The translations under genes were made by a program, and so were the position numbers. Under the pieces are notes generated by a model. It worked only from the letters and a program-made list of their open reading frames with translations, was not told the origin of the DNA and searched no databases. Below are positions 24,415-33,616 of a stretch of 64,000 nucleotides of DNA, in pieces. Each line of letters starts with the position of its first letter. Position 1 is the stretch's first letter. Source of the DNA: Pseudomonas sp. Irchel 3A7. Lineage in GTDB: Bacteria; Pseudomonadota; Gammaproteobacteria; Pseudomonadales; Pseudomonadaceae. The stretch spans positions 1 through 64,000 of the forward strand of contig NZ_FYED01000007.1 in NCBI RefSeq assembly GCF_900187565.1, read 5' to 3'.

Positions 24415-25259
24415 TGGTTCTTCTCGAGCAGCTTGCGATCGATGACCTCACTGCCCTTCTCGATGGCCTCTCTGGCGCAAGTACGCAAGAGGTACTCGAT
24501 GTTGCCGGTGTTGCCGCCGGAGATAGCGTGAATGAGGGCCGTCAATTCTGGGGAATAGAGCTTCGACGGGTTCTTCAAAGGCAACACGGACTCGAAGCTT
24601 TTCAAAAAACGTTGAAGATCAGCGTTCGCTGACCACGCTGGAAGCGACACAACGTCGAAGCGACTCGCGTACTGTGCATCCAAAACCAGAAGTTGCAACG
24701 CTGTTCTCGTTCCTACCAATACCAACGGGATTCGTAAAAGGTTCGACAGCATCTTCAACTCATTCATCATGTCCATGCGCTTCACAGGTGACCCGTTGTT
24801 TATCGTGTGGACTTCATCAACGATAAGCATACGAGTACGAGCCTCCCTCAAGAGATGAAGCGCCTGATGCCGCAATTTGGTCACTGGTGCTATAGGGTTG
24901 TGAGGAGTGAAAAATCTTCTCAGGATAGCAGTGTAGAGCTCTCTCTCATCAGGCTTATGGACCTCGACGAAGATGACCGGACGGACGTTGATCGCATCGT
25001 CACTTACGTATGGCCTGCCCGTGGTTTCGATGAATCTCTCGATCAGCGTCGTCTTTCCACAGTTGGACTCTCCAACGACAACCAGATTGGGCATGCGAGG
25101 ACGCTCGGGTTTACGCAGTAGCCCATGCAGAAGATCAAGAAGCGCGTTACCCGACTTATAGTCAATCCAACGTGCATGGTCCAAGAAATCAAAGCGGTCA
25201 GTGTCGCTTTTGAACATTATGTCCCTGAACTGGGCCGCGATATGCGCGTACTCATTCAC
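24366..25259 (-). CDS. tnsC: TnsC-family AAA+ transposition regulator
   Basis: A 297-residue AAA+ ATPase: Walker A GESNCGKT (63-70), Walker B MLIVDEVH (144-151), sensor VGTRTALQLL and arginine-rich ASRFD. It links the target complex to the TnsA/TnsB transposase, and its ATP-bound form also mediates target immunity. The start codon overlaps tnsB's stop by 4 bp. It equals tniB in Tn6022 naming. The length is short compared with Tn7 TnsC but usual for TniB-type proteins. Confidence 0.93.
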   Translation of the reverse strand: MNEYAHIAAQFRDIMFKSDTDRFDFLDHARWIDYKSGNALLDLLHGLLRKPERPRMPNLVVVGESNCGKTTLIERFIETTGRPYVSDDAINVRPVIFVEVHKPDERELYTAILRRFFTPHNPIAPVTKLRHQALHLLREARTRMLIVDEVHTINNGSPVKRMDMMNELKMLSNLLRIPLVLVGTRTALQLLVLDAQYASRFDVVSLPAWSANADLQRFLKSFESVLPLKNPSKLYSPELTALIHAISGGNTGNIEYLLRTCAREAIEKGSEVIDRKLLEKNQWVRPTRTDGVRERIL

Positions 25260-27175
25260 GAGATATCTCCAAACTCGTCTACATCATCCTCGGAAAGCAT
25301 CTCGAGTAAGTTCTGAGCTACTGTAGTTTTTGCGTTAGTTGGAGGCTCTGCTATTGGCCGCGCAGGAGTAGACTGTTTGGCGTTGTTCGCCGTCTTCTGC
25401 GCATTTTTACGAGCCTGCTTCGTCTTCTCAGCAGCCTCAATCTCCTGCTGCTTGTTCTCGTCCACGAAGCGATCGACTGCTTCATGGTTGATTGCTCCCC
25501 GACCTTCAGACCTAGCCTTCTTCTTGGCGTCCACATACTCCGCCACGCTCAAGCCTTCGTAGCGCCTTCTTAAAATCGGGATTTCAAAATATTCGTTTAA
25601 GGACGGATCCTTGAACCAGATTCGGTTTATGTCGCGCGGATCTCGGCGGAAAAGAAACTTCCGCGCCTTCTTCGTCTGCAGATCAGTGACGCCGATCCAG
25701 GGACGCAGTGCCTCGGCAAAGTACATGGCATCCCATTCCACACCGTAGGGATGGATGACTCTATGTTCCGCGGGAAGAAAGTCGAGCTGAAAAGCCCAAG
25801 GATCGGCAACCCGGGGTGGGAGGGGCATAAGCGGATCGCGCTCCTTGTCCCCAAAAAAGGCCAAGTTCCATTTTCGGATCGGAGCCATGTCCAATTCATT
25901 GTGGTAAACCTCGTGGTACTTGAGGATGTTTCTGACCAGGCGAGCTTCGAATTCTGCGAAGGTGTAGATGGCTTCGCCTTCTGAATCGTACTCCCGGCGC
26001 TCGAAAGGATTGCTGAACGTTGCTCCCCTGTCTCTTTTGCTGTGTCTGGAGTTGCTATTTATATATCGCTCAATGTGGCCACCCCAGTGCTTCTCCTGGC
26101 TAGGTCGAAACTCCTTGCTGATGGCGTGAGCGTTAAGCGAGCGAATGAGATTTGCGGTTTTAAAGTCTCGGCCATTATCACTGTGCAGCGAGGTCATCTT
26201 GCCCCACACAGGCCACTCACCATTGATGCCGTGTAAAGCCAGCCACTTCTCTTTAGGCAAAATCGAGTGGACGACGCACATTGCTACTGACAATGCAGAT
26301 GGTGCGTGCAGCGAGAGGTAGTAACCTGTGACCATTCGCGAATGGACGCAAATCGCGACTGTTAGCCAAGGACGTCCAACTGGCTTGCGATAAACGTCAT
26401 CGACAATTATCAAATCGATTGGGGTGTGATCGATTTGCACGATTTGCAGCGGATACTCAGTGTTCAAGCTGCCGGGTCTGGCGTCATGCTTATTTTTTGC
26501 AAGCTCTCGATCGCCACGCTTAATCAATCGAGTCCGCTCTGGAATCCTATTTATTCGAGCCTGAACGGTGTTGACGGCGGGTTGGACCAGCTTGAGCGCC
26601 CGGCATTTTTTTCTAATCTCGAAAACCGTGGAAGCAACGTCCGGACGTTGGTCAGTGAGGTAGTACTCGTCTATTACATTCTTGATGACGGTCTCTACAT
26701 CTTCAGAAATCCTCGCACGACCTTTTCCCCATCCACGCTTCATCGGAATAAGCGCGCTTACGTCTCCCTGATCTTTATATCGACGCAACCATCGATATAC
26801 GGTGACCGTATCAACCTTGGCCTCCCGCGCACATTTCTCGACAAACTGTTTCGATTGACTCTCAAAGGTAAGGAGTGGCTGGATAACCGCATACCGTTTT
26901 TGTGCGGTAGCCCACTCTTCAGCACCAATTTCCTCGAGATCGTAGTCGGCATACGGTCCGATGATCTTGTTTCCAAGGAACGGTTTAAGTTCGGCAATCC
27001 GCAGAACTGAGGGCTTACCGGTTTCGACATTGATACCGAGTATCGAGCTGAAGTCCAAAACCTGAGTGATTCTGTAAACCGCCCGCTGATGGCAGACCAA
27101 TTCGCCCACGTTGATATTGACGAAGGACCGGTCGTTTTTGAGTCCCTGAACTTCTGTAGTCATGGTGTTGGTCAT
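25256..27175 (-). CDS. tnsB: TnsB transposase, DDE family
   Basis: A 639-residue transposase that joins the 3' ends. The DDE triad is visible: Asp249 (IVQIDHTP), Asp333 (LHSDNGRDF) and Glu369 (HWGGHIERYI). An N-terminal helix-turn-helix region (TVYRWLRRYKDQGDVSAL) should bind the end repeats. The C-terminal 100 residues are charged and Ala/Lys/Gln-rich, where TnsB proteins contact TnsC. It overlaps both tnsA and tnsC by 4 bp, keeping subunits in ratio. It equals tniA in Tn6022 naming. Confidence 0.95.
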   Translation of the reverse strand: MTNTMTTEVQGLKNDRSFVNINVGELVCHQRAVYRITQVLDFSSILGINVETGKPSVLRIAELKPFLGNKIIGPYADYDLEEIGAEEWATAQKRYAVIQPLLTFESQSKQFVEKCAREAKVDTVTVYRWLRRYKDQGDVSALIPMKRGWGKGRARISEDVETVIKNVIDEYYLTDQRPDVASTVFEIRKKCRALKLVQPAVNTVQARINRIPERTRLIKRGDRELAKNKHDARPGSLNTEYPLQIVQIDHTPIDLIIVDDVYRKPVGRPWLTVAICVHSRMVTGYYLSLHAPSALSVAMCVVHSILPKEKWLALHGINGEWPVWGKMTSLHSDNGRDFKTANLIRSLNAHAISKEFRPSQEKHWGGHIERYINSNSRHSKRDRGATFSNPFERREYDSEGEAIYTFAEFEARLVRNILKYHEVYHNELDMAPIRKWNLAFFGDKERDPLMPLPPRVADPWAFQLDFLPAEHRVIHPYGVEWDAMYFAEALRPWIGVTDLQTKKARKFLFRRDPRDINRIWFKDPSLNEYFEIPILRRRYEGLSVAEYVDAKKKARSEGRGAINHEAVDRFVDENKQQEIEAAEKTKQARKNAQKTANNAKQSTPARPIAEPPTNAKTTVAQNLLEMLSEDDVDEFGDIS

Positions 27176-27840
27176 GAGGCAACCACCACTTCAAGAGAGT
27201 CGTTGAGGGTGCCTGTGATATCGCAGTCAAGCTGACGAGTCGCGATCAGATGAAGAACGTGTGATTTGCCGAGCGCTTCCTGTCCTTGGAAATGCAATGC
27301 AACGAGATACTCCATTGATGCGATCCCCTTGAACGCTACCGTTTTCACAATCGCATCCAGATCTACCGGTTCGTAGTCAGCATGCCGGTACCGCTCTAGT
27401 GTCTGAATGTTTTTTAGGGATTGCCCCCTGATACGGGTCTCATCATAGATATGGAAGCTCCATCCGCGCTGCTGAGCGTAACGCCACGCTGCCTTCCACT
27501 TTGGCAAGTAGTCCCGCCAATTCACCCGCCAGTCCTCCGAGAGCTTCACTTCAACAAGCATCGGACGTTGCTCAGCATGCGAGTGAAATTTCACAAGGTA
27601 GTCGGGGGTGTAGGTGTAGGTCCGGCCGTTTCTCGCCACAAAATCTAGCGATAGAGGCTGGGAGACGACATCGAGCACGTCGGTACGAAAGTCCATGCGC
27701 CGTAGGAAGTCCCGCTCAAGCATCGACTCGAACGCAACGCTTGCTCCGCGAAAAGAAAACACTCCACAGAGGCTTCGTGACGCAGATTTTATCGATCTTG
27801 CAACCGAGAACGGAGGCTGGTTGCAGCTATTTCTATCCAT
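27172..27840 (-). CDS. tnsA: TnsA endonuclease
   Basis: A 222-residue restriction-like nuclease that cuts the 5' transposon ends, giving cut-and-paste movement. The N-terminus SIKSASRSLCGVF leads to the active-site region FESMLERDF (Glu38/Glu42), TPDYLVKF (Asp80) and LVEVK (Glu97, Lys99). The start is uncertain: the ATG at 27840 is preferred, and one at 27879 gives 13 extra residues; neither has a good ribosome-binding site. Both lie among the transposon end repeats, so TnsB bound to the end should occlude the tnsA promoter. It equals tniC. Confidence 0.9.
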   Translation of the reverse strand: MDRNSCNQPPFSVARSIKSASRSLCGVFSFRGASVAFESMLERDFLRRMDFRTDVLDVVSQPLSLDFVARNGRTYTYTPDYLVKFHSHAEQRPMLVEVKLSEDWRVNWRDYLPKWKAAWRYAQQRGWSFHIYDETRIRGQSLKNIQTLERYRHADYEPVDLDAIVKTVAFKGIASMEYLVALHFQGQEALGKSHVLHLIATRQLDCDITGTLNDSLEVVVAS

Positions 27841-27952
27841 ATTAGGCCAGTTGCACTTATTCCGAATGTCTGGTTGCATTTATTGTTGGGGGATCATACG
27901 ACAGAATGAGGCGCCCAGCGCTAGAGGGTTGCATCTATTTTTAAATGTCACA
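27819..27952. repeat. Right transposon end with four TnsB-type binding repeats
   Basis: Four same-orientation repeats of form RGTTGCANYTATT begin at 27,819, 27,849, 27,872 and 27,927 (GGTTGCAGCTATT, AGTTGCACTTATT, GGTTGCATTTATT, GGTTGCATCTATT). The terminal bases read ATGTCACA, so the reverse strand starts TGTGACAT. The innermost repeat lies within the tnsA start region. This clustering next to tnsA matches the right end of Tn7. The exact outer base (27,952) is inferred from the TGT/ACA rule. Confidence 0.85.
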
Positions 27953-28605
27953 GAGGCTCGAAACCACAGCCCGGCGAAATAACCCTCGCCCATCATGGCG
28001 TTCTATTTCTCGACGAACTTCCGGAATTCGATCGCAAGGTATTGGAGGTGTTAAGGGAGCCGCTTGAATCCGGTCACATCGTAATCTCCCGCGCCAAGGA
28101 CCGCGTCCGCTTCCCGGCCCGCTTCCAATTGGTCGCCGCGATGAACCCGTGCCCCTGTGGATATCTTGGCGAACCCAGCGGCAAATGCAGTTGTACACCG
28201 GACATGGTCCAGCGTTACCGCAACAAGCTGTCAGGGCCGCTACTGGACCGAATCGACCTGCACCTGACCGTCGCTCGGGAAGCCACGGCATTGAACCCTG
28301 CACTGAAACCCGGTGACGACACCGCTACCGCCGCAGTGCTGGTTGCCGACGCCCGAGAGCGACAACAAAAACGCCAGGGCTGCGCGAACGCTTTCCTTGA
28401 TCTGCCGGGCTTGCGCGAACACTGCACGTTATCCACAACCGACGAAGCCTGGCTGGAAACGGCGTGTGAGCGATTGACCTTGTCACTGCGAGCGGCCCAT
28501 CGGCTGCTTAAAGTCTCACGCACCCTGGCGGACCTTGAGCAAGTTGATGGCATCACCCGCGATCATCTGGCTGAGGCGCTGCAGTATCGACCGAGCACAA
28601 ACTGA
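27953..28605 (+). pseudogene. comM: comM (YifB family) 3' fragment split by the island
   Basis: From 27,953 the frame encodes GSKPQPGEITLAHHGVLFLD, Walker B-containing text of the Mg-chelatase-like AAA+ protein ComM, then EVLREPLESGHIVISRA, MNPCPCGYLG and GPLLDRIDLHL through a natural stop at 28605. The N-terminal half, including Walker A, must lie beyond the left end of the island. ComM is a branch-migration helicase that promotes integration of transforming DNA, so the insertion should abolish it. The junction falls in the conserved GGGS.P.PGE segment, the position used by related elements. Confidence 0.93.
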
Positions 28606-29145
28606 CCAGAATGACGCCTTGGCGAAATCAACAAACGGCGTTTATCGCACCTCGGTTTCCCGAGCGCACTGAATCTCGCTCACCCGATGTAACGCCTTAT
28701 CCACAGCCTCCTAATCCGCCAGCAAGCTGTACTTGATCAGTAGCTACCTCTGCTTTAACTCCAATAATCGGGACCAAAACAGGCGGTTATAGGAAAAACT
28801 CGTTCCTGGCTCCAACCCCAAGCCTTCTAGTCCGCCCAGGCCGCCACGACCGTTGAGCGGGGATAGGGAGAAAGCCACTCTTGGCGTCGTGCCTTTTTTA
28901 TAGCGCTTTTTTTAGCCCTGATGAAACGATTCAATAAGCTTGAAAAAGCTTACGCCCGAACCTTCCCAAGCTAATTAAAATTGACCTTATGCAACCTCCG
29001 CACGCTTACGTTAGTCTCATAAGGTTTGAACCTTCTGCAGATTGACGGCGATGTCATAATGACATTAAGGTCGCCCGCTAATTGCAGGAGCAAGCACAGA
29101 TATATATGTCTGTCATTTTTGCGCAACGGATCGTATGGAGTTTGA
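28606..29145. other. Intergenic region upstream of srfA
   Basis: About 540 bp after comM. It holds T-rich patches around 28,890-28,915 that could end comM transcription, and a perfect ACCTTATG / CATAAGGT inverted pair (28,983 and 29,017) with a wide spacer in what should be the srfA promoter region. A GGAG lies 5 nt before the srfA ATG. No gene was seen. Confidence 0.4.
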
Positions 29146-30534
29146 ATGCGCGGGGCACTATTACGCAGCGGTAAGAGCGGGTCATTCACTGCCCTCGGCG
29201 AAACAGGACAACCGGTCTACCGGGCAGCCCTGCAATTGCGCGAAGCCATTCGCCGCAAGAACCCCGATTTGGTCGATCATCTGGCCATCCCTCAAAGCGA
29301 TGAACTGGGCAACCAGATCGATTGGTACAGCGCCCTCGACGGCGATGTGATTCCGTGGAGCAGCGCGACCGAAGAAGAACGCGCCCCTGCCCGCCGCCAG
29401 CTGGAAGCCCTGAAAACCGCGCTCGAAGAATTGAGCCAGCGTTTCCTGGGCACTGACTCCGCCGAACCGCAGCAAGGCGACAAAGCCGTGTTCGGTAAGC
29501 TACTCAAGCGCGTGATTCATTTCCCCGACGAGAATTTCGTCTACCTGGTGCAAGGCAAACCGGTGCTGACCTTCTGGGGTTTCGAACATGCCGGTACCGG
29601 CAATGGCGATCCCCTGCACTGCCTCTATCAGGTCCCGCCCGCGTTCACGCTGCCACCCGTGGCCGAAGCGCCTGTTGTTGCCCCCCCTATGCCGGTGGTT
29701 GCTCGTCCGTGGTGGCGTCGTTGGTGGTGGCTGTTACTGCTGCCGCTCCTGCTGCTGCTTTTGTGGCTGTTGCTCGGCCTGCGAGGGTGCGTCCCGATTC
29801 CGTTGGTGGCGGTAGATGTGCTGCCTAAGGGCGTTGTACCGGTGGAAAAACAACTGGAAGAGCCGCCAGTGACCGGCAATGTCACGACACTCAACAGCGT
29901 TCCGGTGACAGGCACCGTTATAGGCTCAACCACTGGAACCGGCACCGCCGTGACCGGAACGCATGGTGTGGAAACGTCGGCCGTCGAGGGTAACGAGGCT
30001 GACATGTCCCCCGCCGACTTGACCAAAGATCCGGCCATTGACCCGGCAGCGGAAAACAAAACTGCGCCACCCGAAAACAAAACTGAGCCACCCGAAAACA
30101 AAACCGCGCCGCCGGATGTCACATCGCCCGAAGCAGAAAAATCCGCCGCCGCAAAACCCGGCCCTCCCCTGAGCATCCCGCCAGACGCCGCCGACGGTGC
30201 CGCCAGGTTTCTCGATGGTCAGTACAGCGCAGGCGCCGGGATTCAGGACCGCCGAACCGGCAAACCGCTGCGTCTGGAATACCAGCTCAAGGACGGTAAG
30301 GGCCAAGTCACCGTGCACCAGGCCGACGGCTCGAAATGCAGCGGGCCGGTGAGCGCTACTATGAAGGGTGGCAGCCTGGCCATCGACAGCCAGGGCCAGG
30401 CCGTTTGCGCCGATGGCAGCACTTACGAGATGCCCAAGGTCAACTGCCGCAAAGGGGCGACCACGATCGCGGACTGCACCGGCGGTTACGGAAAAGAACA
30501 ATTCCCCATGTCCATGCGGCAAGTGGCCGAATAA
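29146..30534 (+). CDS. srfA: SrfA-like bitopic membrane protein
   Basis: A 462-residue protein. The opening (LLRSGKSGSFTALGETGQPV, YRAALQLREAIR, LVDHLAIPQ..DELGNQIDWY) matches my memory of Salmonella SrfA. Residues 1-190 are cytoplasmic, a Trp/Leu membrane helix spans 192-212, and the periplasmic part has a Thr/Val-rich linker, tandem ENKTxPP repeats (about 305-325) and a C-terminal beta-rich domain with paired Cys (SKCSGP, QAVCADG, VNCRKG, ADCTGG). It starts the long rightward operon, 17 bp before srfB. Biochemical role unknown; the srf genes were named as SsrB-regulated factors. Confidence 0.8.
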   Translation: MRGALLRSGKSGSFTALGETGQPVYRAALQLREAIRRKNPDLVDHLAIPQSDELGNQIDWYSALDGDVIPWSSATEEERAPARRQLEALKTALEELSQRFLGTDSAEPQQGDKAVFGKLLKRVIHFPDENFVYLVQGKPVLTFWGFEHAGTGNGDPLHCLYQVPPAFTLPPVAEAPVVAPPMPVVARPWWRRWWWLLLLPLLLLLLWLLLGLRGCVPIPLVAVDVLPKGVVPVEKQLEEPPVTGNVTTLNSVPVTGTVIGSTTGTGTAVTGTHGVETSAVEGNEADMSPADLTKDPAIDPAAENKTAPPENKTEPPENKTAPPDVTSPEAEKSAAAKPGPPLSIPPDAADGAARFLDGQYSAGAGIQDRRTGKPLRLEYQLKDGKGQVTVHQADGSKCSGPVSATMKGGSLAIDSQGQAVCADGSTYEMPKVNCRKGATTIADCTGGYGKEQFPMSMRQVAE

Positions 30535-30550
30535 AACGGAATAACCCGAC

Positions 30551-33500
30551 ATGTTGCCTGAAGTCACTCAATTCGAAGACACCGTCACGCTGGTCAGCGA
30601 CACCGGCATCCAGTTCATGGATTTCGCCCTGCGCCTGGATCCCCGCAAGGAACCGGCGGGTGAATTCGCACCGATGATCAGCGGGCTGATCTGCCGCCTG
30701 GCGTACAACGAAGAGAAAGACTTCTTTTTCTACGAACCCGAACCGGAAAAGGTCGAAAAAGCCAAACCTGCGTTCAGCGTCGACATGAAAAGCAGCCTCG
30801 ATTTGCTCGACGGCATCTGGCTGCCGATCCCGTTTTTCCGCTTCATGCCGCCGCATCGCTTCGACGAAGGTCCGAGCAACTGGTCGCGCATGCGCCTGGT
30901 GAAACTGGCGACTCCCGACATCGACGGCAACACCCACCGCCTGACGATGGCGTTCGACAGCCGTGTGATGCCAAAGCGTGACGGCACTGCCTATCTGGCG
31001 CCAAACGAAGAAGACATCAGCTCCGGCGTGTCTTTCAAACTGGCGACTAAAGCTAGCGAAACCCGCTGGTTTCTGGCGCAGCCGTGGGTCAACGAATGGT
31101 TGCTGGAAGTGTTCAATGAGGGCAATGCCCACCGTTCGCGCGCAGAGCTGGACATCGATATCCGCGCCAACCATCACCTGGCGCACTACCTCAACTTGCT
31201 CAGCCTGTTGAGCAAACCGTCAGCTGCCCAGCAGTCGAAGGTCGGGGCGAAAGTTGAAATCCCCGAGCTGAAAGTGGTCGCCAACGACAGTAATGGCCTG
31301 GTCAAACCGATACCTGTGGACCTGGTGCTGGACGTCGGCAACTCGCGCACCTGCGGCATCCTGATCGAAAACCACGGTCAGGCCGGCTCCGGGCTGAAGC
31401 AGAACTACGTGCTGGAATTGCGCGACCTGATCACCCCCGAACACACCTATAACCTGCCATTCGAAAGCCGCGTGGAATTCGCCCAGGCGTATTTCGGCAA
31501 GGACCACTGTTCGGTCAAGAGTGGTCGTCACGATGCGTTCCAATGGGCGACGATTGCCCGTGTCGGCAATGAGGCCGGTCGTCTGGCCAGTCGTCGTCGC
31601 GGCACCGAAGGCTCCACTGGCCTGTCCAGCCCGAAACGTTATCTGTGGGACGAAAACGCCTACGGCCACGGCTGGCGCTTCAACTGCTCGTACATCAAGA
31701 CCGACAATGAGCCGTACGCCACCGCCGCGCCGTTCTCGCATCTGATCAACGAAACCGGCGAGGCGCTATACAGCCTCGAAGAAGACGATCGTCTGCCGGT
31801 GTTCATGCCGCGTTATTCCCGCAGCTCGCTAATGACCTTCATGCTCGCCGAAGTGCTGGCCCAGGCGCTGTCGCAAATCAACAGCCCGGCCCAGCGCTCC
31901 CGCCAGGGTCACACCCGCGTGCCGCGCCAGCTCAACAGCATTACCCTGACCGTGCCGCCGGGCATGCCGCAGGCCGAGCGCAGCATCCTCAACGAACGCA
32001 TGCTGCAAGCCATCGGCCTGGTGTGGAAAAGCCTCGGCTGGCACGCCGGCGAGGAAGATCCACATCAGGATCAGGCCGTCAACCCGCGCACCCCGATCCC
32101 GAGTATCCGCGTGGAATGGGACGAAGCGTCCTGCGGCCAGCTGGTGTACCTGTACACCGAGGTCAACGAGAATTTCGCCGGTCACCCGGAAGAGTTTTTT
32201 GACACCATCGCCCGGCCGGACAAGGCTGACCGCCAACGCATCACCCTCGCGACCATCGACATCGGCGGTGGCACCACCGACCTGGTGATCACCGACTATC
32301 GTCTCGACCGCGCGGGCAATACCGGCAGCGGCAGCAACGTACACATCGTGCCCGAACAGCGTTTTCGCGATGGTTTCAAAGTAGCTGGCGACGACATCCT
32401 GCTGGATGTGATTCAGGACTTCATCCTGCCGAGTTTCGAAAAAGCCTTGCAGAACGCCGGCGTGAAGGCCCCGAACTCACTGATGTCGCGGCTGTGTGGC
32501 GATGAATCGGTCAGCGCCCAGGACATGATCCTGCGTCAGCAATTGAACCTCCAGGTGTTCGCCCCGCTGGGCCTGGCGCTGCTCAAGGCGTACGAGCACT
32601 ACGATCCGCAGGTTCCGCAAGAAGTCATCCCGCAAAGCTACCGCCATTTGCTCGGTGACAACGCCATCAGCCAGACCGTGCTCGACTACGTCAATGCTGC
32701 CGTGCGTCGCGATGTCGGCGGCCAGAGCGGTTTCGACCTGTATGCCGCGCCGATCAGCTTCGACCTGCAAAAGCTCCACGCCGCGTTCCTCAACGACCAG
32801 ATCAACATCACCAAGATCCTTGGGGCGCTGTGTGAAGTGGCCGCGCATTACCCGTGTGATGTCTTGCTGCTGACCGGCCGCCCCTCGCGCCTGCCCGGCA
32901 TCCAGGCGTTCATTCGCAAGGTGTTGCCGCTGCCACCCGGGCGCATTCTGGCGCTGCAAAATTACCGCACCGGCGGTTGGTATCCGTTTCACAAGAACGG
33001 CCGGATCGACGACCCGAAAAGCACCGCCTCGGTCGGCGCAATGCTCTGCCTGTTGTGCGCCAACCACAGCGTGCCGAACTTCTACTTCCGGGCATCGGCA
33101 CTCAAGCCGTACTCGACGGTCAAGCACATCGGCGTCATCGATCTGAACAACGTGATCAAGGATGCCGACGTGCTGTACCGCGATATCCAGTCCGAAGACT
33201 ACAAAATCAAGCTACCGGAAATTGGCGTTGGCGACGCCGCCGACACGCCACAGCTGGAAATGCGCGGCGACCTGCGCCTGGGTTTCCGCCAGTTGGCCGC
33301 TGAACGCTGGGCAGCTTCGCCGTTGTATACCTTGCGGTTCACCAAGGCGGGTCGGGAGAAGTTTTCCCGGGCAATCGGTGAAAACGGCAGCGCCCCGCTG
33401 CTCAAGGTGCGGTTTGAGGTCAAACCGGCGGACAAATACACCCGCAAGCAGGATCTGGTCAGCGACCGCCTCTCGGTTCGCGACATCGAATCCAACAGCA

Positions 33501-33616
33501 ACAACGTCAACTTCAACCCGCGCAGCGACCTCGAGCTGGAGCTCAACACCATGCTCGACGCCGGCCTGAGCGAGACCAAGTACTGGCTCGACAGTGGAAG
33601 TGTGAAACGCAAATGA
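30551..33616 (+). CDS. srfB: SrfB-like protein with actin/Hsp70-type ATPase fold
   Basis: A 1021-residue cytoplasmic protein, the family's usual size. The actin/Hsp70 nucleotide elements are all visible: phosphate-1 VLDVGNSRTCGILIE (259-273), phosphate-2 ATIDIGGGTTDLVI (about 567-580) and adenosine motif LLLTGRPSRLPGIQAFI (about 772-788). The N-terminal 250 residues and the C-terminus are specific to this family. It is probably an ATP-driven scaffold or chaperone. It overlaps srfC by 4 bp (ATGA), implying a complex of the two NTPases. Confidence 0.88.
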   Translation: MLPEVTQFEDTVTLVSDTGIQFMDFALRLDPRKEPAGEFAPMISGLICRLAYNEEKDFFFYEPEPEKVEKAKPAFSVDMKSSLDLLDGIWLPIPFFRFMPPHRFDEGPSNWSRMRLVKLATPDIDGNTHRLTMAFDSRVMPKRDGTAYLAPNEEDISSGVSFKLATKASETRWFLAQPWVNEWLLEVFNEGNAHRSRAELDIDIRANHHLAHYLNLLSLLSKPSAAQQSKVGAKVEIPELKVVANDSNGLVKPIPVDLVLDVGNSRTCGILIENHGQAGSGLKQNYVLELRDLITPEHTYNLPFESRVEFAQAYFGKDHCSVKSGRHDAFQWATIARVGNEAGRLASRRRGTEGSTGLSSPKRYLWDENAYGHGWRFNCSYIKTDNEPYATAAPFSHLINETGEALYSLEEDDRLPVFMPRYSRSSLMTFMLAEVLAQALSQINSPAQRSRQGHTRVPRQLNSITLTVPPGMPQAERSILNERMLQAIGLVWKSLGWHAGEEDPHQDQAVNPRTPIPSIRVEWDEASCGQLVYLYTEVNENFAGHPEEFFDTIARPDKADRQRITLATIDIGGGTTDLVITDYRLDRAGNTGSGSNVHIVPEQRFRDGFKVAGDDILLDVIQDFILPSFEKALQNAGVKAPNSLMSRLCGDESVSAQDMILRQQLNLQVFAPLGLALLKAYEHYDPQVPQEVIPQSYRHLLGDNAISQTVLDYVNAAVRRDVGGQSGFDLYAAPISFDLQKLHAAFLNDQINITKILGALCEVAAHYPCDVLLLTGRPSRLPGIQAFIRKVLPLPPGRILALQNYRTGGWYPFHKNGRIDDPKSTASVGAMLCLLCANHSVPNFYFRASALKPYSTVKHIGVIDLNNVIKDADVLYRDIQSEDYKIKLPEIGVGDAADTPQLEMRGDLRLGFRQLAAERWAASPLYTLRFTKAGREKFSRAIGENGSAPLLKVRFEVKPADKYTRKQDLVSDRLSVRDIESNSNNVNFNPRSDLELELNTMLDAGLSETKYWLDSGSVKRK

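Larger units (their letters stand above)
1..27952. mobile_element. Tn7-like genomic island (right portion) inserted in comM
   Basis: The island is recognised by its transposition genes (tnsA, tnsB, tnsC, tniQ and a zinc-ribbon gene, 21,866-27,840), four same-orientation end repeats next to tnsA, and an abrupt switch into the middle of a comM reading frame at about 27,953. The gene order matches tniCABDE of the Tn6022/AbaR family, which is known to use comM as its attachment site. The outer end reads TGTGACAT on the minus strand, fitting the TGT...ACA rule for Tn7-like ends. The left end lies outside the window, so the island exceeds 27.9 kb. Base composition looks lower in GC than the region to the right. 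Inference: the many unknown small operons are cargo and probably include defence modules. Confidence 0.85.

Noticed and set aside
1..27952. Integrase-driven island (tyrosine recombinase at a tRNA)
   Set aside because: No integrase catalytic motif and no tRNA gene were seen; the transposase set and the comM junction explain the insertion.
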